From positions 310,001 through 374,000 of the forward strand of contig JAVHKY010000029.1 in NCBI GenBank assembly GCA_035079385.1: DNA of 64,000 nt, in the 5' to 3' direction. Shown here one piece after another: positions 1 to 13,500 of this stretch. The DNA is from Aspidiotus rigidus (taxonomy: Eukaryota; Arthropoda; Insecta; Hemiptera; Diaspididae). Below the pieces are notes generated by a model. It saw only the letters and a program-made list of their open reading frames with translations, searched no databases and was not told where the DNA came from. Position 1 is the first letter of the stretch, and every line of letters starts with the position of its first letter. The position numbers were made by a program, and so were the translations under genes.

Positions 1-1904
1 GAAGGTGCATCGATTTCAGCATCCATCATGTTGAGTCCTCAGCCCCCTCCCACACTAACCGTTCTGATTTCTGGCAAAAGCCTCCTTCGTGGAGCGTTTT
101 TCTCCAATCTCGCTCCAAAAGTTTTCGTCCAGTCTCCTGAACTAAAAATCTGAAAAACGCCGCACTTTTTGACAACGAATAAATCATTTTAGAATTTGAA
201 GATTGTGCACTTGGAAGTCCGCGATGGTTTTTGATTGGTAATCGCAATCGTCAGAATGATAGGAAGGCGTCTACGTTTCAGAAGCGAAGCGGACCGAGAA
301 TGATTGAAGAGAAGTAGAGCAATACTGAATAATAATAAAAAAAAGTAAAAAAAAAAAAATTCAGAAGTGATTCAAAATTAGCCTTAACGTATTATTTTAG
401 TAGCTACCGTCGATTTTTTCACATTTTTCTCGTTCTCTAACCACACAGTCGAAAGACAAAAATAGGTAGGACAGGGCCGACACTTTCCTATTTTCTTACC
501 AGGTGCAACCTCCCAAACTGAAATATTCATCCCAACTTGTAAGAAATTGCTTACAAACACGTTGAACTCATACCAGTTTCATCATGGAGAATCCCTCATC
601 AGATGCATTTGCACCTGGTGCACCTCGACTGAGGTAGAGAATGACAGCATCCTCGTGATAGCTTGTAAACTTTCAATTTGCATATCTGAAAACATCCTCG
701 TGGTGGCTTGTCATTTATTTGTGAATGTATTTGACCATTATATGCTCCTCAATTTCAGTAGACCGCATACTGAAATGAAATTTGATGGGATTTTTGCGGT
801 AGACCGCATACAAAAGTTGCACCCGTACACATCATAAAAATGGGTCAATTTTCTATCAACTAACACATTAACTCCTCCTAAAATATGAATATGAAGAGTT
901 GCTTTTTCAGCGAGGGTGCCAGGGGGTCGAGAACTTGCGAAAGAAGTGTTTTCGGGTAATTTTTCGAGATCCCAAAGTTCGATTCTCTGTCTGACGTTAA
1001 AACTTTTCAATCCAACAGCTACAAAGAAAGGAAAAGTTTGGCTTCGCATGTACGTTTACAAAGGAAAGGGAAAGAACGCTTGGATCTCCGGGCCTTTTAG
1101 AAACGAAAATTTCAGATTTGGGAGTGCTCTGGAACCTCCTGAAAACACGGAGGAAAGCTTGAGGGGAGACTTGCACGAATACAAATTTTGGAATTAAAGA
1201 AAAAGCAAAGCTTGGGTCTTGGGACTTCGTGTCGACACTGGGGAGGGAGAGATTCAGTGAAGACATGAAAAAAGTCACTAATCGAAAGAAAGTGGATGTG
1301 AACAAAAATATCTCAATTTGATATTGAAATCCAATAGAATTTGTGATCTAAAACACGAGTATGAATAGGAGCTACATATATGAACTTTCTCAATGATTAG
1401 GAAAAAAACATAAATGAAAGAAAACATTGTGCTCTTGTGTTAACTGGATGCTGAGAATTCATCTTCCAACTTGAGCCGTACGCACTGAAAAAAATCTCTA
1501 CCGTTTGAATGAATATAAAATATAGATTTTACTATAAAAAATAGTAAATATCACTAAATTCTATTCGTTTTTTTTTTTCAGTAAATTATACAATTTTTTG
1601 CAGAGAGGAGCGCCGGGACAATAATCAGTAATCATTTGAACTTTTTTTTTTTTTTCTTAGTGGGCCAATGGTCCCTTCTTCCGGTCTAGGTCCTAATTTC
1701 TCGCGCCATAACTGATTCATACCTCTAATAATTAATTGCAATAACTAGACGACCATCCGCAGCTCATTCTGAAAATCGCACTTGATTTTCGGTGATCTTA
1801 ACAAGCTTTCTTTCTATTAATACCAGCCTTCGTCATCTCACTTAGCGTTAGACTTCCACTTCCTTAGACGAAATGATACGAAAGTGTTCGTGAAAATTAG
1901 CCAG

Positions 1905-1926
1905 ATAGACAGACAGACAGACAGAC
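1905..1926. repeat. (AGAC)n microsatellite
   Basis: About five AGAC units. Confidence 0.9.
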
Positions 1927-3555
1927 AAACGAAGAAAAACGAATGGAAGTGCTGCTGAGTACAAAGAAGGAAGGACGAGAGAGAGAGTGTAAACTAAATT
2001 AGGTCGTCACGTAATCTCTATACCCATGATTAGACATTGATTGGATCAATTGCACGGCCCAAATAGTTAAGACGTCGAGTCAATGTACATCCGCAGCTCT
2101 TTTTCGTAATGTTTAGCATTTGAGAATCCTCATGTGCGGCACCTTCTCGGCCGAGAGGAATCAAATCGAAGCCCTACTACACTCGACATACAATACGTAC
2201 TGTATAACCATCCTACAAACGACCGTCAATGAGACTGATACGACTATTAACGATGTTGTTGCTGCCACAAAATTACCTCCTATTTAGTGAAACCGATTAT
2301 TCCAAAAATCGTCGGAAAAAAGAAAAGCGAATTCTACATAATAATACGCAGTGATATTGGCATGCACAGTTTTACTATTTTTCTGCTCGCCTGAGCAACG
2401 TTCGTTCTCAATTTCAAAAGGGAATATATTTCCGGTAATTTATATACGATTCATTCAAAACAAAATACGTACTTCGACAACAAGATGAGTGGTTGTGTGT
2501 CGCGGAAATCATTCGTTTTGTTGCGGCTGATGTGATGTAAATTGTAAAGATCTTTTGAGCAGCCCCCCCCCCCTTCGGATGAGACGAAAAATGGATACAA
2601 AATGTATGCGATGCGGTGCGTGATGAAAAGTAGCGTGAAACAGAGCATGTTTTTGTCAACTCGTATTAATAAACGAAATGAAAATCAATACCATTACGAC
2701 GCAAAAGTCATGCCCTAGAAATGACGAATACGCGATGATGCTGAGGTGGTCATCTCGTGGCCAGTGAGTCGGCGGCTCTTGTGTGTTTGCTTAAGAGACG
2801 TTCGTAATGCGCACGTAGTACAAGTACGCATTTTAATCTATGCAAGTGTAACAAATATACATTACCTAATTCATCTAACATGCGCAAAATGTGTGGTCTG
2901 ATATAGTAGGTCTGCACAATCTCGCAGTCATCTGATGGACATGTTTACTTGCACAAATTTTTGCTTACCAAAACGAACGCCAAGGTATGTAACAATAATT
3001 CATTCTGGTGAAAGAGTGAGATCGTGAAGAACCACTCGTGGACAAATCAATCCTTCCTCAACACGATTTTATGTCGTACGCGAAGAAAGAATAGACAAAG
3101 CATGAGAAAAAAAAAAAAAAAAAAATGAAATCGAATTGAAATGAAGGTCGACAGAAAAGATGATCGGGGTCATTTATCAAATATTTTTCCTCTATAAAAA
3201 ACCATCAAATATTTGAACTCGAGTGTCTTTAATGGTCGAATAACCTACTGGAACTAGAGTGAATCCGCACCGAAAGAAAATTGAATTTCCTCGACGACAT
3301 TTCCACGACACGTATAAACGCGTGTGAAAGTTAAAAGATGGAAAAATAACGCTATATAAATCAATAATAATGATAATAATAAGAATAATAATGATAATAC
3401 AGTCGCAGTCTATACGACCATAACAATGACCAAGTCAAACTCGTCAATATTGTATTATTGACGACACGAACAACAAATACGATACTGACGTGTATCACCT
3501 ACAAAGGTCAATCTATGCTGCTAAGATTAATATCACATTTCAAGATATAGGTACA

Positions 3556-3557
<2 letters not shown>

Positions 3558-3607
<50 letters not shown>
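3558..3607. repeat. (TA)n microsatellite
   Basis: Twenty-five perfect TA units. Confidence 0.97.
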
Positions 3608-3609
<2 letters not shown>

Positions 3610-4953
3610 ATCAATTCTAATTCCACGTTTGAAGTGTTCTCTTTTCCCAATATTCTTCGTTGTTAGTGTCCTACCTTCTATTTTATGTCTGCCTTCTTTC
3701 TTTGCGTCAGCATGTTCCCTAACCTAAACTAAGCAAGCAGAATTGTGTCACCAGTTATAAAAGATATCACACTTCGACTGCTCGCATACTTCAACAGCAC
3801 TCAACACTCCAGAGTGACAAACAGCATTACTATCGTTTCTCGTCCTCGTCATGTGTCACACAATTTTATTGAGAATATATTTCTCTAACCTGTTTCTTAT
3901 TATCGTTATTTATTTTTTTATTATGCTAGTTTATTATGCCACGTTTATAACTTTTTTTTTTTTTTTTTCCCTATTGAACTCGACAACGGAAATTCAAATA
4001 CGACAATTCGACATCAAATATTCATATCGAAGAGAAAACTAAAAACGCCAATAAATGTACTTAAAGTAGAGGGGTACAGAAGGTTATCATTTGATCAAAT
4101 ACTGATAAGAGAGTAGGTTAGTTTCGTGAATTTCACGTCAAGAGTGTCAAATGATGCTTCATCGAGAGAACACCGAGGATAGAAAAACATTAACCTCAGC
4201 TCAGGGAAACAATTTTACTATAGGTGCGTCTCATTAACCCGGATAGTATGAGAAAGAGTGCTAAGTGAACATGAAAAGAAACCGTCAAGTCTGATTTTCT
4301 GAAAAGGAGGATAAATTTTGATTCTGAGATGGATTAAGACTCTGTACACGAAAGTGAAACAAAGCTAGCATGAGCGAAAGACTAAAACATGGCTATCAGA
4401 GATGCTACCGAAGCAAAAATATGATCATTCCTAATTTTTTGTCATCTCAATCCTTTCATATCCGGCTAAGTTGACAAAATTTTCCCCATCAGAGAAACTT
4501 CTGCTACTTGCGGTACTTGTGTCCACTCATTTTTCTAATTAGTCTAGCCCAGGAGTCCGCAGATGATTAGGGGGCTGAGAGGGATAATTTCCAATACTAA
4601 TTGACTGGAATGAAAGAATTCATCAATAACTAGCGAATTTGAAAAGTCGATAAACGACGGAGAAGAGCACGAAAATTTATAAAATATAGATTACAGAGAT
4701 TTTTTTTTTAAATAAAAAAAAAAACTCATATTATATCAAAGGACTTTCGAAGATAACCTCGTGACAGCCCGTCTGGCCGTTCCAATGAACCAATTTACTT
4801 CACTTTTTTCAAAACTTTGTTCGCTCAGTACCTCAGACGAGCTACCAAGTATCGGCAACCACCTCACTTACGGCATTCTTGAGTTTTCCTCAATTGAGTT
4901 ATTCCCATATCCATATATTTATTAAAAAAATTAAGTGAAACCTAATACTATTT

Positions 4954-5655
4954 GCCAGCAACTTCTATCGGACGGATCGGGCTAATCTTTTTTCTTAAAT
5001 GAAAGCTCCTGCCCCACAGACGAGCCACTAACCCATTTCAGACTCCAGCTTCGAGAACTATTGAAACGCGATTTTACCCTGTACATTTTTTGTAGGAGCT
5101 TTTTCAATTGAATACCTAAATACGATTCGCCAGCAACTTCTACTGAACGAATCGGCCTGATTTTTGTTTCGAAATCAAAGCTTCTCACCCACAGATAAAC
5201 CACCACCCATTGGCTAACACATCCTGGACTTCAGCTTTGTGAGCAACCTAAACGCAATTTCGTCCTGTACATTTCTTATGGAAGTTTCTTCACATAAAAT
5301 TGAATACCTAAATGTGATTCGCCCTGATCTTTTTTTTGAGAGAATGCTTTGACCCACGGATAAGCCAGAACAATTTGATCCGCCTCCGCCATGAATTTTC
5401 AGAAAATCAAAACGCAATTTCGCCCTGTACATTCCTTATGAATATATTTTTGAGATGAAATTGAACACCATTTTCCAGTTCGCCAGCGACTTCTACTGAA
5501 CAGATCAGGCTAATCTTTCTTTTAATTAAGAACTTTTTACCCGCAAATTTTCCATCATTCATTGATTAATTCCACTCCCCTAACAAATTTTTAAGACATG
5601 AGAACACGGTTTCGCCCGTTATATTTTTTATGGAGATATACTTCACTTAGGATAC
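4954..5655 (+). repeat. Tandem repeat, about 176-bp unit, four copies
   Basis: Unit starts fall at 4954, 5129, about 5305-5320 and 5482. The first gap is 175 bp and the next two units span 353 bp. Shared blocks are CGCCAGCAACTTCTACTGAAC, then GATC(A/G)GGCTAATC, CCCACAGATAA, and CGCAATTTCGCCCTGTACAT. The third copy lacks the CAGCAACTTCT...CGG block. Divergence between copies is considerable. Not coding; short open frames on the - strand are repeat by-products. Confidence 0.85.
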
Positions 5656-8600
5656 AAAATTGACCCTGTCGAGGTGTAATTGTTGAATTAATTATATCAT
5701 CACCTACTAATGTTTTGGTCATCGAATGTCTAAATGTTGAAAAAGTTACTCCTCGCCCACTCTTCCCCCAGTCAAAAGCTATGAGTTCTAAGAGCCATAA
5801 CATTCCCCGTATGAGATCAACTGTCCTTACAAGTTCCGAAAAATTGTCCGCATACTTTCTATTTCCAGTGAATCAAGGTCAGTCCTAGTGCAAAATTCGT
5901 CGATAAGTCACAGAAATAATCTCACTTGCTAAGGGTTATATCTTAGCACAAAGAGACTTTTATTTGACAATTAATCCATTGATTGTCTGACCTACAAAGA
6001 GGGAGGATCATAGGTACTACTGAGACGCACTTTCCACTTACAGACGCTTGGTGGATTGTCCTCTCAGGAAGAAGAATCATAATTGGGTCAATAGGTTCTC
6101 ACTAACACACGTTTGCCACTCACAGCCTCTACATAAACTGCTCATGGTGAAAGCGAGCTCTCTTCCTCGAAGAATGCAATACTTCAGAAAAAAACGATCC
6201 GTTCCTTTCTTTGGGGGTACACTCCCATCAAATGCTCAATACTCAGACGTCAAATGGTCAACAGAGGTTCCTCTCATCGGATACGAATACTCTACCACAC
6301 TTTCGAAGGTCAGTCAAGGTCGATGATGTACAGTAACAATCTCTACCTGTCGCGCAAGATTTGGATAAGAAATCACAATTAGTGTCAAGACCTCAAGTGT
6401 GATGAAAACAACGAGACGCGATGACATCGACGCTTATCTCAAACTTTTATCCGCGCAGTCCCTTCTTTTTTTCTCTCTCTTTCTGTTTTTCTTTCACTGC
6501 TTTACTTTTATAATATCACGCGCGAGTGAAAAATCAGATGAAAATCTCAATTCAACACCGCGTATTCGCGAGTCTCTTTCCATATCTGGTTTATCAGCTT
6601 CATCTAAGTATAACTGGATTTTGTTTTATCGTTCGGTATGATCAATGAAGTGCGTGTGTCGTGAGAGAAAAGAAAAAAAGAAAGAAAGACAGAAGGAAAG
6701 AATACGCGATATTCGCACTGATAATCTGCCTTTGATAAAAACGCCTACTACGTACGATGTACACAGTATAGTTTGGTGAGTTTTTTTTTTTTTAATTAAA
6801 CGTTAACTCTTGGACAAGAGGAGTAAAATGATATACATGGAAACCGGCCGAGCCCATAGAGCACTGGTCTTCTTGTGCTTGATACGATCCGTCCACGTCC
6901 ATACCGAGTATCTTTAGTGTACGCGTTTTTCCTTTTATCGGGGAGTACAATTTCTTAATTTTGCACATATATACACACACAAGAGAGACGATGACAACTT
7001 GTACAGTTACCACGTACACCAGGACCGTTTGATCGACGATAGTGTTGCATTACTCTGCTCATTAGCGAGTTCGATAAAATGTAATACGATTCGTACGTCC
7101 AGCACGGTAGTTGACAGCAGTGTAGCAGCAATACAGCATAGCGCACCTGTACACTACAAATGGTCACTTTTCAAAATCTGTTACGCCCGGACTCGCTTAC
7201 AGTACACCAGCAGCAGCGGGAACAAGTTCCTGCTGAGTGCATTACAGGCCCATGATATTATATACCGCAGTTCAGTAGGAAAAGATATTATACACAGACT
7301 GAAATGCGGATATTGCCACGTTCTCTATACGCTATGGAAATGAATCTCGCGATGATTCCTTTTGCGGTTCGCTAATATTTCGAGGTTAAGGGTTTCGATC
7401 GTATACGGCTAGCCAGCATAACGAAAAGAGGGGTTATAGGGCTGCGAACATTAGAATGAAATAATGTCTCGAAAGGTCAGCAGCAGCTGCATAACTGAAC
7501 GCTCCGTTATATCGTTAAAAAAAAAAAAAAGAAGAAACCTCCGGCAAAGTTTTCATTACTACGACGAGCGATTTACAATATGAAAACTGAATAATAGTAA
7601 TAACATCAATACCACATGTATGCGAGATAGAATACGATACTCGTAATATACTCCACTGTTGCAGTAGTGGTACGTCTATACCAACTTATGTTATTATTTC
7701 ATATTTTTGTACGAATTGTCAACCTAATTCGAGAAGTAATTTCTGATTGTTTCCACGATATATCCCTCAACCCACATAATATACGCGTATCTTCTTGACT
7801 ACTGCCACTTAGACCTCCATGAGTGTATCTACTTTACCTACTTTGTTGCACGTGCAAGTCGGTGCTACTTTATTTAATGAAAGTCCATCGTCTCTTCAGC
7901 GCGTTCATTTGAGACTTTTGGCTTCCAATTTCGGACAACTAACACGATATGACTTGGACAGGCATTCTAAATTAGGTCTTTGTCTTGAAGCTGTGCTCTC
8001 CAAAGTTCACAGAATCTCTTCTCTGTTTCTCTTTCGTTTGAATCTGACGCGGAAAGAGGAACGTACAGGTACAGAGTGACAATTATCATCGGAAACAATT
8101 CACATGTTCTCGTTTTTTTTTTCTCTTTCTCTATCTCCTCTTTACTGTTAGCCGGTCGGACTCCAACCACGTGCACAATATTCGTTAATTAAACTCGACT
8201 ATTCACGCGCATGGTAGTGCTACAACAGTATAATGAGACAGACTTTTTTGCGCGAACCAGACGTTGGTATACTGATCAGCAGTTGTGCACGCGTGACGTT
8301 GACGTGGAATTATTTTGGAAAAATATGTTTCGAAAATAGTCTGGCAGGGACGAAAAGGACGATAGATATCAGTCGATGATTAAATTATTCAACAATGCGC
8401 GGAGTGTCTCAGGAGAAGGTAAATCATCCATATCTCGTCATTAATTCGACACTTTGGTTGGATTTAACCTGATGCAAGACACCTACTTTGGAATGACGTT
8501 TCACAGCGAAAAGTGCGAACAATTTCAGGACCGTTGACTATGAATGATTCCAAATCATATTTTTATTCTACATCATTTGCCTAATGATCTCTGCTCCTTA

Positions 8601-8689
8601 TATGATCTTATGGAAGCCCCACTTTGAGTTGTTTTGCTGCAAAATTCGTTTACACATCTCAGAGATGGCGGGAATCTGGCCCGTTGAAC
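5656..8689. other. No gene recognised
   Basis: Intron-like sequence with a GAAA-rich stretch at 6667-6700. The open frame at 6999-7343 (114 codons) is low-complexity and without similarity I can name. Confidence 0.55.
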
Positions 8690-9180
8690 CAAATTAACCG
8701 TTGATCCAACGTCTATTTTCAGTTGACAGCAAGTGTCGACCGAAAATCGACGCAATAAATACACTTTACTTCTTCAAAATCTCGGTGAAAATTGCGTCAA
8801 TATATTTTTAAATCGGTCTCAGGTCAACGTCGATCTAGAGTCGACTTCCAGTCTATTCCTCCAAATTTTTTCTTCCATTTATAATCCAAAATCGACCCCT
8901 CCGTTTCATCGATTTCAAGTCTATTTGGTGATGTACGCTAGTTGACTTCAAATCGACATCGATCTGGAGTCGACTTCAAGTCAACTTTTCCGAATGTTTT
9001 TATGAACCTGAAATCGACTGCAGTCGATATCATTCAAGAAAATCGGGAGTCGACTCAATTTCTACGTCGACGGTAAACAGAAACGGGTCGATTTGTGGTA
9101 CACATTGTGGGGAACTGATCAATTTTGAGTCGACTTGTGATCGAAATAGCGAGTCGATTCAGAATCCATATGATTTATCG
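8690..9180. repeat. GTCGAC-rich diverged repeat
   Basis: Words such as GTCGAC, AATCGAC and GTCGACTTCAAGTCAAC recur about twenty times. Two comparable segments (from 8822 and from 8951) share CGATCT(A/G)GAGTCGACTTC, spaced about 129 bp apart. The rest is too diverged to set a unit. Style resembles the array at 21.3-22.35 kb. Confidence 0.6.
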
Positions 9181-9499
9181 GGAGATAATACTTCTTCCAG
9201 ACAAATAAGAGTGTTTCATGAATTCACGAACAAAATAAGTTTCAATAGGATAATGAGCGATTCCGAAACCATCCTCGAAAAGTTCATATTCTGGAAATGT
9301 AAATGAGTAGGCTATAGACGGGAACTTCTAGAAAATTTCACTATCTCTTCTTACCAATCATTCAGCAGTTCCTATTTAAGGCCGCTGTCTCGCTATTCAA
9401 AGGTTTCATCCAGGAGCCGCCCATAGTCCTTAGATAATGCTGTTCTTTGGACCGTACGCCGTGTGGCGTCCGGCGAAAACTGACGAGCCCTAGAGAAGA
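9181..9499. other. Spacer between two repeat blocks
   Basis: No feature seen. Confidence 0.55.
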
Positions 9500-9789
9500 A
9501 TTCAGACTTGAAAAAATTTTGACTCTCGAGCCATAATATATGATGGGAAAGGGACTTAGAAAATATTTTCGAGACTTAATACATGATAGGAGGAGGACTT
9601 TGAAAAATTTGGACTCGCGAGCCACAATACAATGATAGGAAATGGATTTGAAAAAATTTTTGAGGCATAGTAATATGGTGACAGGAGGATTTGGAACAAT
9701 TTCGAATTTCGAGCCAAAATATCTGATAGAACAGGGACTTGAAAAAATTTTGACTTTCAAGCCACACAATATATGATGGGAGAGGGACT
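9500..9789 (+). repeat. Minisatellite, about 48-bp unit, left block
   Basis: About six diverged units share the frame GACTTGAAAAAATTTTGAC, then TCGAGCCA, then ATATGATGGGA/GGAGG. Unit lengths range from about 42 to 53 bp. The array is cut by a LINE at 9790 and resumes at 10389. A related unit recurs in reverse orientation at 45.33 kb. Confidence 0.75.
9752..9789. repeat. Left flanking direct repeat of the R1/Jockey-type LINE
   Basis: Begins gactttcaagccac and ends gggagagggact. It matches 10389-10423 apart from a CA insertion. It could be a target duplication or simply the next minisatellite unit. Confidence 0.6.
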
Positions 9790-10388
9790 CTCTTTTTTTT
9801 AAAAATAATAATAATTTGCGTTTATGTCGCATTTGCAAACACCGCCCGTCCTTCATGATGGAGTAGGTGCAGGTTGCCTATGCATTTAATTTTGTTTCCT
9901 CCAACACCGGAATCGACCTTTGGGGTATAACTTCAGTGAAGGAAGAATCTCCTCTGCGAACCCTCTTCTCTACTTGGCAACCGCCAAGCTGCAGTGCCCC
10001 CCTGACACGCACAAAAACATAAGAACATACACAACAACAACACCACCACATTACACAATATAGTAGATCACTGTTGGAGTTTCTTCATCTTCTTCTCTCT
10101 TCATGGATGACGTTAGTCCTCTTCTTCCCGCATATCTAGATGTTGATGGTCATAGCGTGGTTCTGCATCTGCCCATTCCATTCTTGGTCCATCTTCCTCT
10201 TAATGCCTGTGGCCGCAAATGCAGACACCTGATTCCATGCTTCTTTGGAACCTAGCATGATGGATACCAGGCTACTCGAGTCAAGTGCTTCATCTGCCCC
10301 GCTTGAAAAGACCGACTAAGCTTGTCCCGCTCACGCCTCCACGCCTCACACTCAAATAAGGTGTCTTTTGGTCCATCATCCTGCCTTT
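9790..10388 (-). mobile_element. R1/Jockey-group LINE 3' end
   Basis: On the - strand, 10300-10385 reads Asp-Thr-Leu-Phe-Glu-Cys-Glu-Ala-Trp-Arg-Arg-Glu-Arg, the Cys-containing C-terminal motif of R1/Jockey-type polymerases, with further coding traces in shifted frames to about 10100. A 3' UTR follows with the palindromic CTTGGCGGTTGCCAAG near 9980, ending in an A-rich tail around 9790-9815. It is inserted in a minisatellite, and about 35 bp of near-identical sequence flanks it (9752-9789 and 10389-10423), as expected of a LINE target duplication. Confidence 0.68.
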
Positions 10389-10423
10389 ACTTTCAAGCCA
10401 CAATATATGATGGGAGAGGGACT
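10389..10423. repeat. Right flanking direct repeat of the R1/Jockey-type LINE
   Basis: Near-identical partner of 9752-9789, starting exactly where LINE-like sequence ends. Confidence 0.6.
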
Positions 10424-10545
10424 AGGAAAAACTTCTACGTAAAGAATTTGGACTTAAAAAAATGTTGATTTTCGAGCCATAACATACAATAGACTGGAGA
10501 CTTCACAAAATTTCGACCTTCGAACCATCGAAACCAATTTGACCC
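10389..10545 (+). repeat. Minisatellite, about 48-bp unit, right block
   Basis: About three more units, less regular, continue the array after the LINE insertion (gactt-aaaaa, ttttcgagccat, aacatacaatag). Confidence 0.65.
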
Positions 10546-13500
10546 CTAAAACAGGTTCCCTGCCATCCTCTTTAGCTTCATTAAGGAAGTTGTCGTTTTT
10601 CTTCGATCACTTTTGAAAATGTTAGTGAGTCTCACTAAATTAAAAGGGAACTTCATGCTGATGTATTTACAAAACAATCCAAGTTGTATCTTGGAGCCAG
10701 TATGTTCGCACAATTAAAGAGACTCATTATAGTCATCAACGTGCTGTAGCGAGCGTTGACCATCATTGTGCAATCCTGTATCGCGATACTCCAATTTAAA
10801 TATTTCGCTAAATATGGGTGCGCTAAACAAGAATTCTCCGCACTATTGTAGGTGTCTTCTTCGTTCGATGTAAAAAGTGTAGGTGCCTACAACATCTAGA
10901 GGGTATTGAAAAATACTGATGGACGCTGCGCGCTATCTCTCATGTACTAACACAATTTTCGAATCTTGAAGTCACGCAATTAAACTAACAGTAAGTCTAT
11001 TATTTAATTCGCGCGGTACAGCACGCCATATCCGCCCGACAGGAGTGGCTGGCGGATCGTTACAGACGCGACATTAATATACTGTTCTATACCTGGTCTC
11101 ATCTATCAGAAGAACAAGCAAATATATTGCGCACAACGACGCGTTTCACAATTAGAAATAATTTACACTCGCAAATCATCCGACAAACTACGCTGCTTCG
11201 ACGCGGAGTGTTACCGTCACAGTCTACAATGTTACCAAGAAATCCCCCTTCCCCTTTAATTAACCCACTTGCACGCTTCGCTGGTACTTCTAAACTCTCT
11301 TAGCGCTACATTCTGATCAGAATCGTTCATACTGTGTATGTAATACTCGGCGAAATCGGAAATACGATAATTGAATAACACGCGAGAAGACGATTCGAAT
11401 TATGAAATTAGGTCTGTTCTTCTAGGATCTGACGATGGTAAGACTCTATCTGTGTATATGAAAAATTATTAGCATTTCTGTATCAGAATACCACATACAC
11501 AGGCTATAGAGCAAAGTATAGAGTATTATCATTTTACAAGGTACGAGTATATCTAGTTTCTAGGTGTAAATCGAGAGAAAAAATGATACATAACAGCATC
11601 AAAATATATAATATTATCAGCTAATACGTGTGTGAATGGAAGGTAAGCGATACAGTATTACTCTTATGTTCACTTGATGCGAATAAAGTGAAGAAAGGAA
11701 TGGAAAAGCAGAAAAAAGAACGAAACACCTGAATTACAACTCAGCGGGAAACCGCGTACGAGTATATGGAATATCCAACATCAGGCCATTTCGAAATAGA
11801 CCGTGGTAAGCCACAAATCTGTGCCCGTACGTACGCAGGCCATCGACATCATTACACCGTACACACTTCAGTTTAATACGCATCTATCTTCGTGAAAATT
11901 TGGTAAATCTGCTCCAAAGTGTAAAAACTTTCAGTTTTATATACATCTTTCCGAAGGCGGTGTTTAGCATTGGGATGCAGTGTAATACGAGCTCCACTAC
12001 TGGTGTATACATCGGTAGTTAAATTTGTTCAGTATAATGCTTAAGTGGTAATCGTCGAGGACGACAATGTGCGGTGTCGTTAATAAACCTTTTCAACTTC
12101 AGGAGAGAGGCAATTGCATTATTGTTCTCGTTGTCATTGTCGAATGTCTTCTCTGCATGTCGTCGTTGTCGTTGTCATCTTGGTCTTAAGCCGTCCGTTT
12201 AGCTGCCGTCGCGCCGCCACTATTCACAGTTGTTGGTACTACAGTGGTAGACTACTGGTATAAGAAAATTAATTGGCATTATACGATCGTCAGGCCGCGA
12301 TAAAAAGAAAGGAAAGGACTTTTCGATATCGGCCAAGAGCTTGCTCGGTTCATTAATGTATGTTTTGTACGTACGAAGCGAGCGTTCGTTGTAGGATGTA
12401 GTGCGAGACGAACGGGAAAAAAAAGCTCGCACATTTGATGTAAAAATTCGCCACAAGAGTGGGCAGTCACTTTGTACATGAGGTCGCGTACCAAATTACG
12501 TACCGTGTACCGAGAACGCATCTGAGATGGTAAGATTTGCGATAGAGAGAGCAAAATATTTTTGCGGAGGAGTACAATATGGTTTTATATTGAAGGCGAA
12601 CTACAGTATACTAATGGAAGAATTTATTTCCCACAAAACTTCGAACGCTGGACAGTTCTCGATATGCAACGCTTCATCTACCCCTCGGGTACAAAACAAT
12701 CCTGGCCCACATTTATTACAGTAAAATATAGCGTGTTTCCCTTATACAAGCGCGAAAAGTATACGACTTCATTAAAATGTTGTCGAATGCACGCGAAGGC
12801 GTGTAATAATGAATTGTGTGCGTGGCTATCGAATTTCAGGAACTGGTTTTCCCAAAATAACTCTTTCGATGCGTGAAAACACACGCAACCAGCCGAATGA
12901 ACGTGTTTATTCAATTTTAAAAATTGAAAGGCGTTTGGAAGAACAACGTGGCCGATCATCTGTCAAACTTTTAGGAAGCTTCAGTCTGAACACAATTTGA
13001 GAATGCAAGGATTGTTAGACGCTCTTATTTTTCGGGTTTTTCGGGTGGTGGATCAATATCTTAATTAGTCGTTTGTTTGATTGGCATGAGATTCCTACGT
13101 CAAAGGTGAAGTTTTTAAATTCTCAAGATTAGTCCAGGACACATACAGTGAAAAAGTTGGTTGAAATACAAAAAATGTCTATCAACGATTTTTCTCGCGG
13201 AAAATTGCTCAACTCGGGGTAAAAACCTATCGCCCTCACTCTTGTTTGAACGCCCCTCAAAGAGATCAAATTTTGCACTTTTTCAAGTTTTTTCAATTTT
13301 CTTCGAAAATTATGGAGCTCAAAGGGCGATAATTACCTACATGAAAATATTGTGTAAAATGTTGTCGTTTATTTGTGCTTTGATGCTGCCGTGTCACAAG
13401 AGAAAAAGCCTTGTTGATCAAATATTGTCTCAATTTCTTTGGTTACATATCTATCATTATTCTGGCCGGGATCACTTATATTTTCATGATTATTTGTGGG

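Larger units (their letters stand above)
1..4953. other. No gene recognised
   Basis: AT-rich intron-like DNA. Besides the two microsatellites listed it has A/T tracts (341-359, 1632-1658, 3106-3125, 3950-3969), an 11-base C run at 2563-2573 and a short AG run near 1979. The overlapping short frames at 738-1305 show no recognisable domain. Confidence 0.6.

Noticed and set aside
738..1305. Overlapping open frames on both strands
   Set aside because: No recognisable domain on either strand and no splice support.
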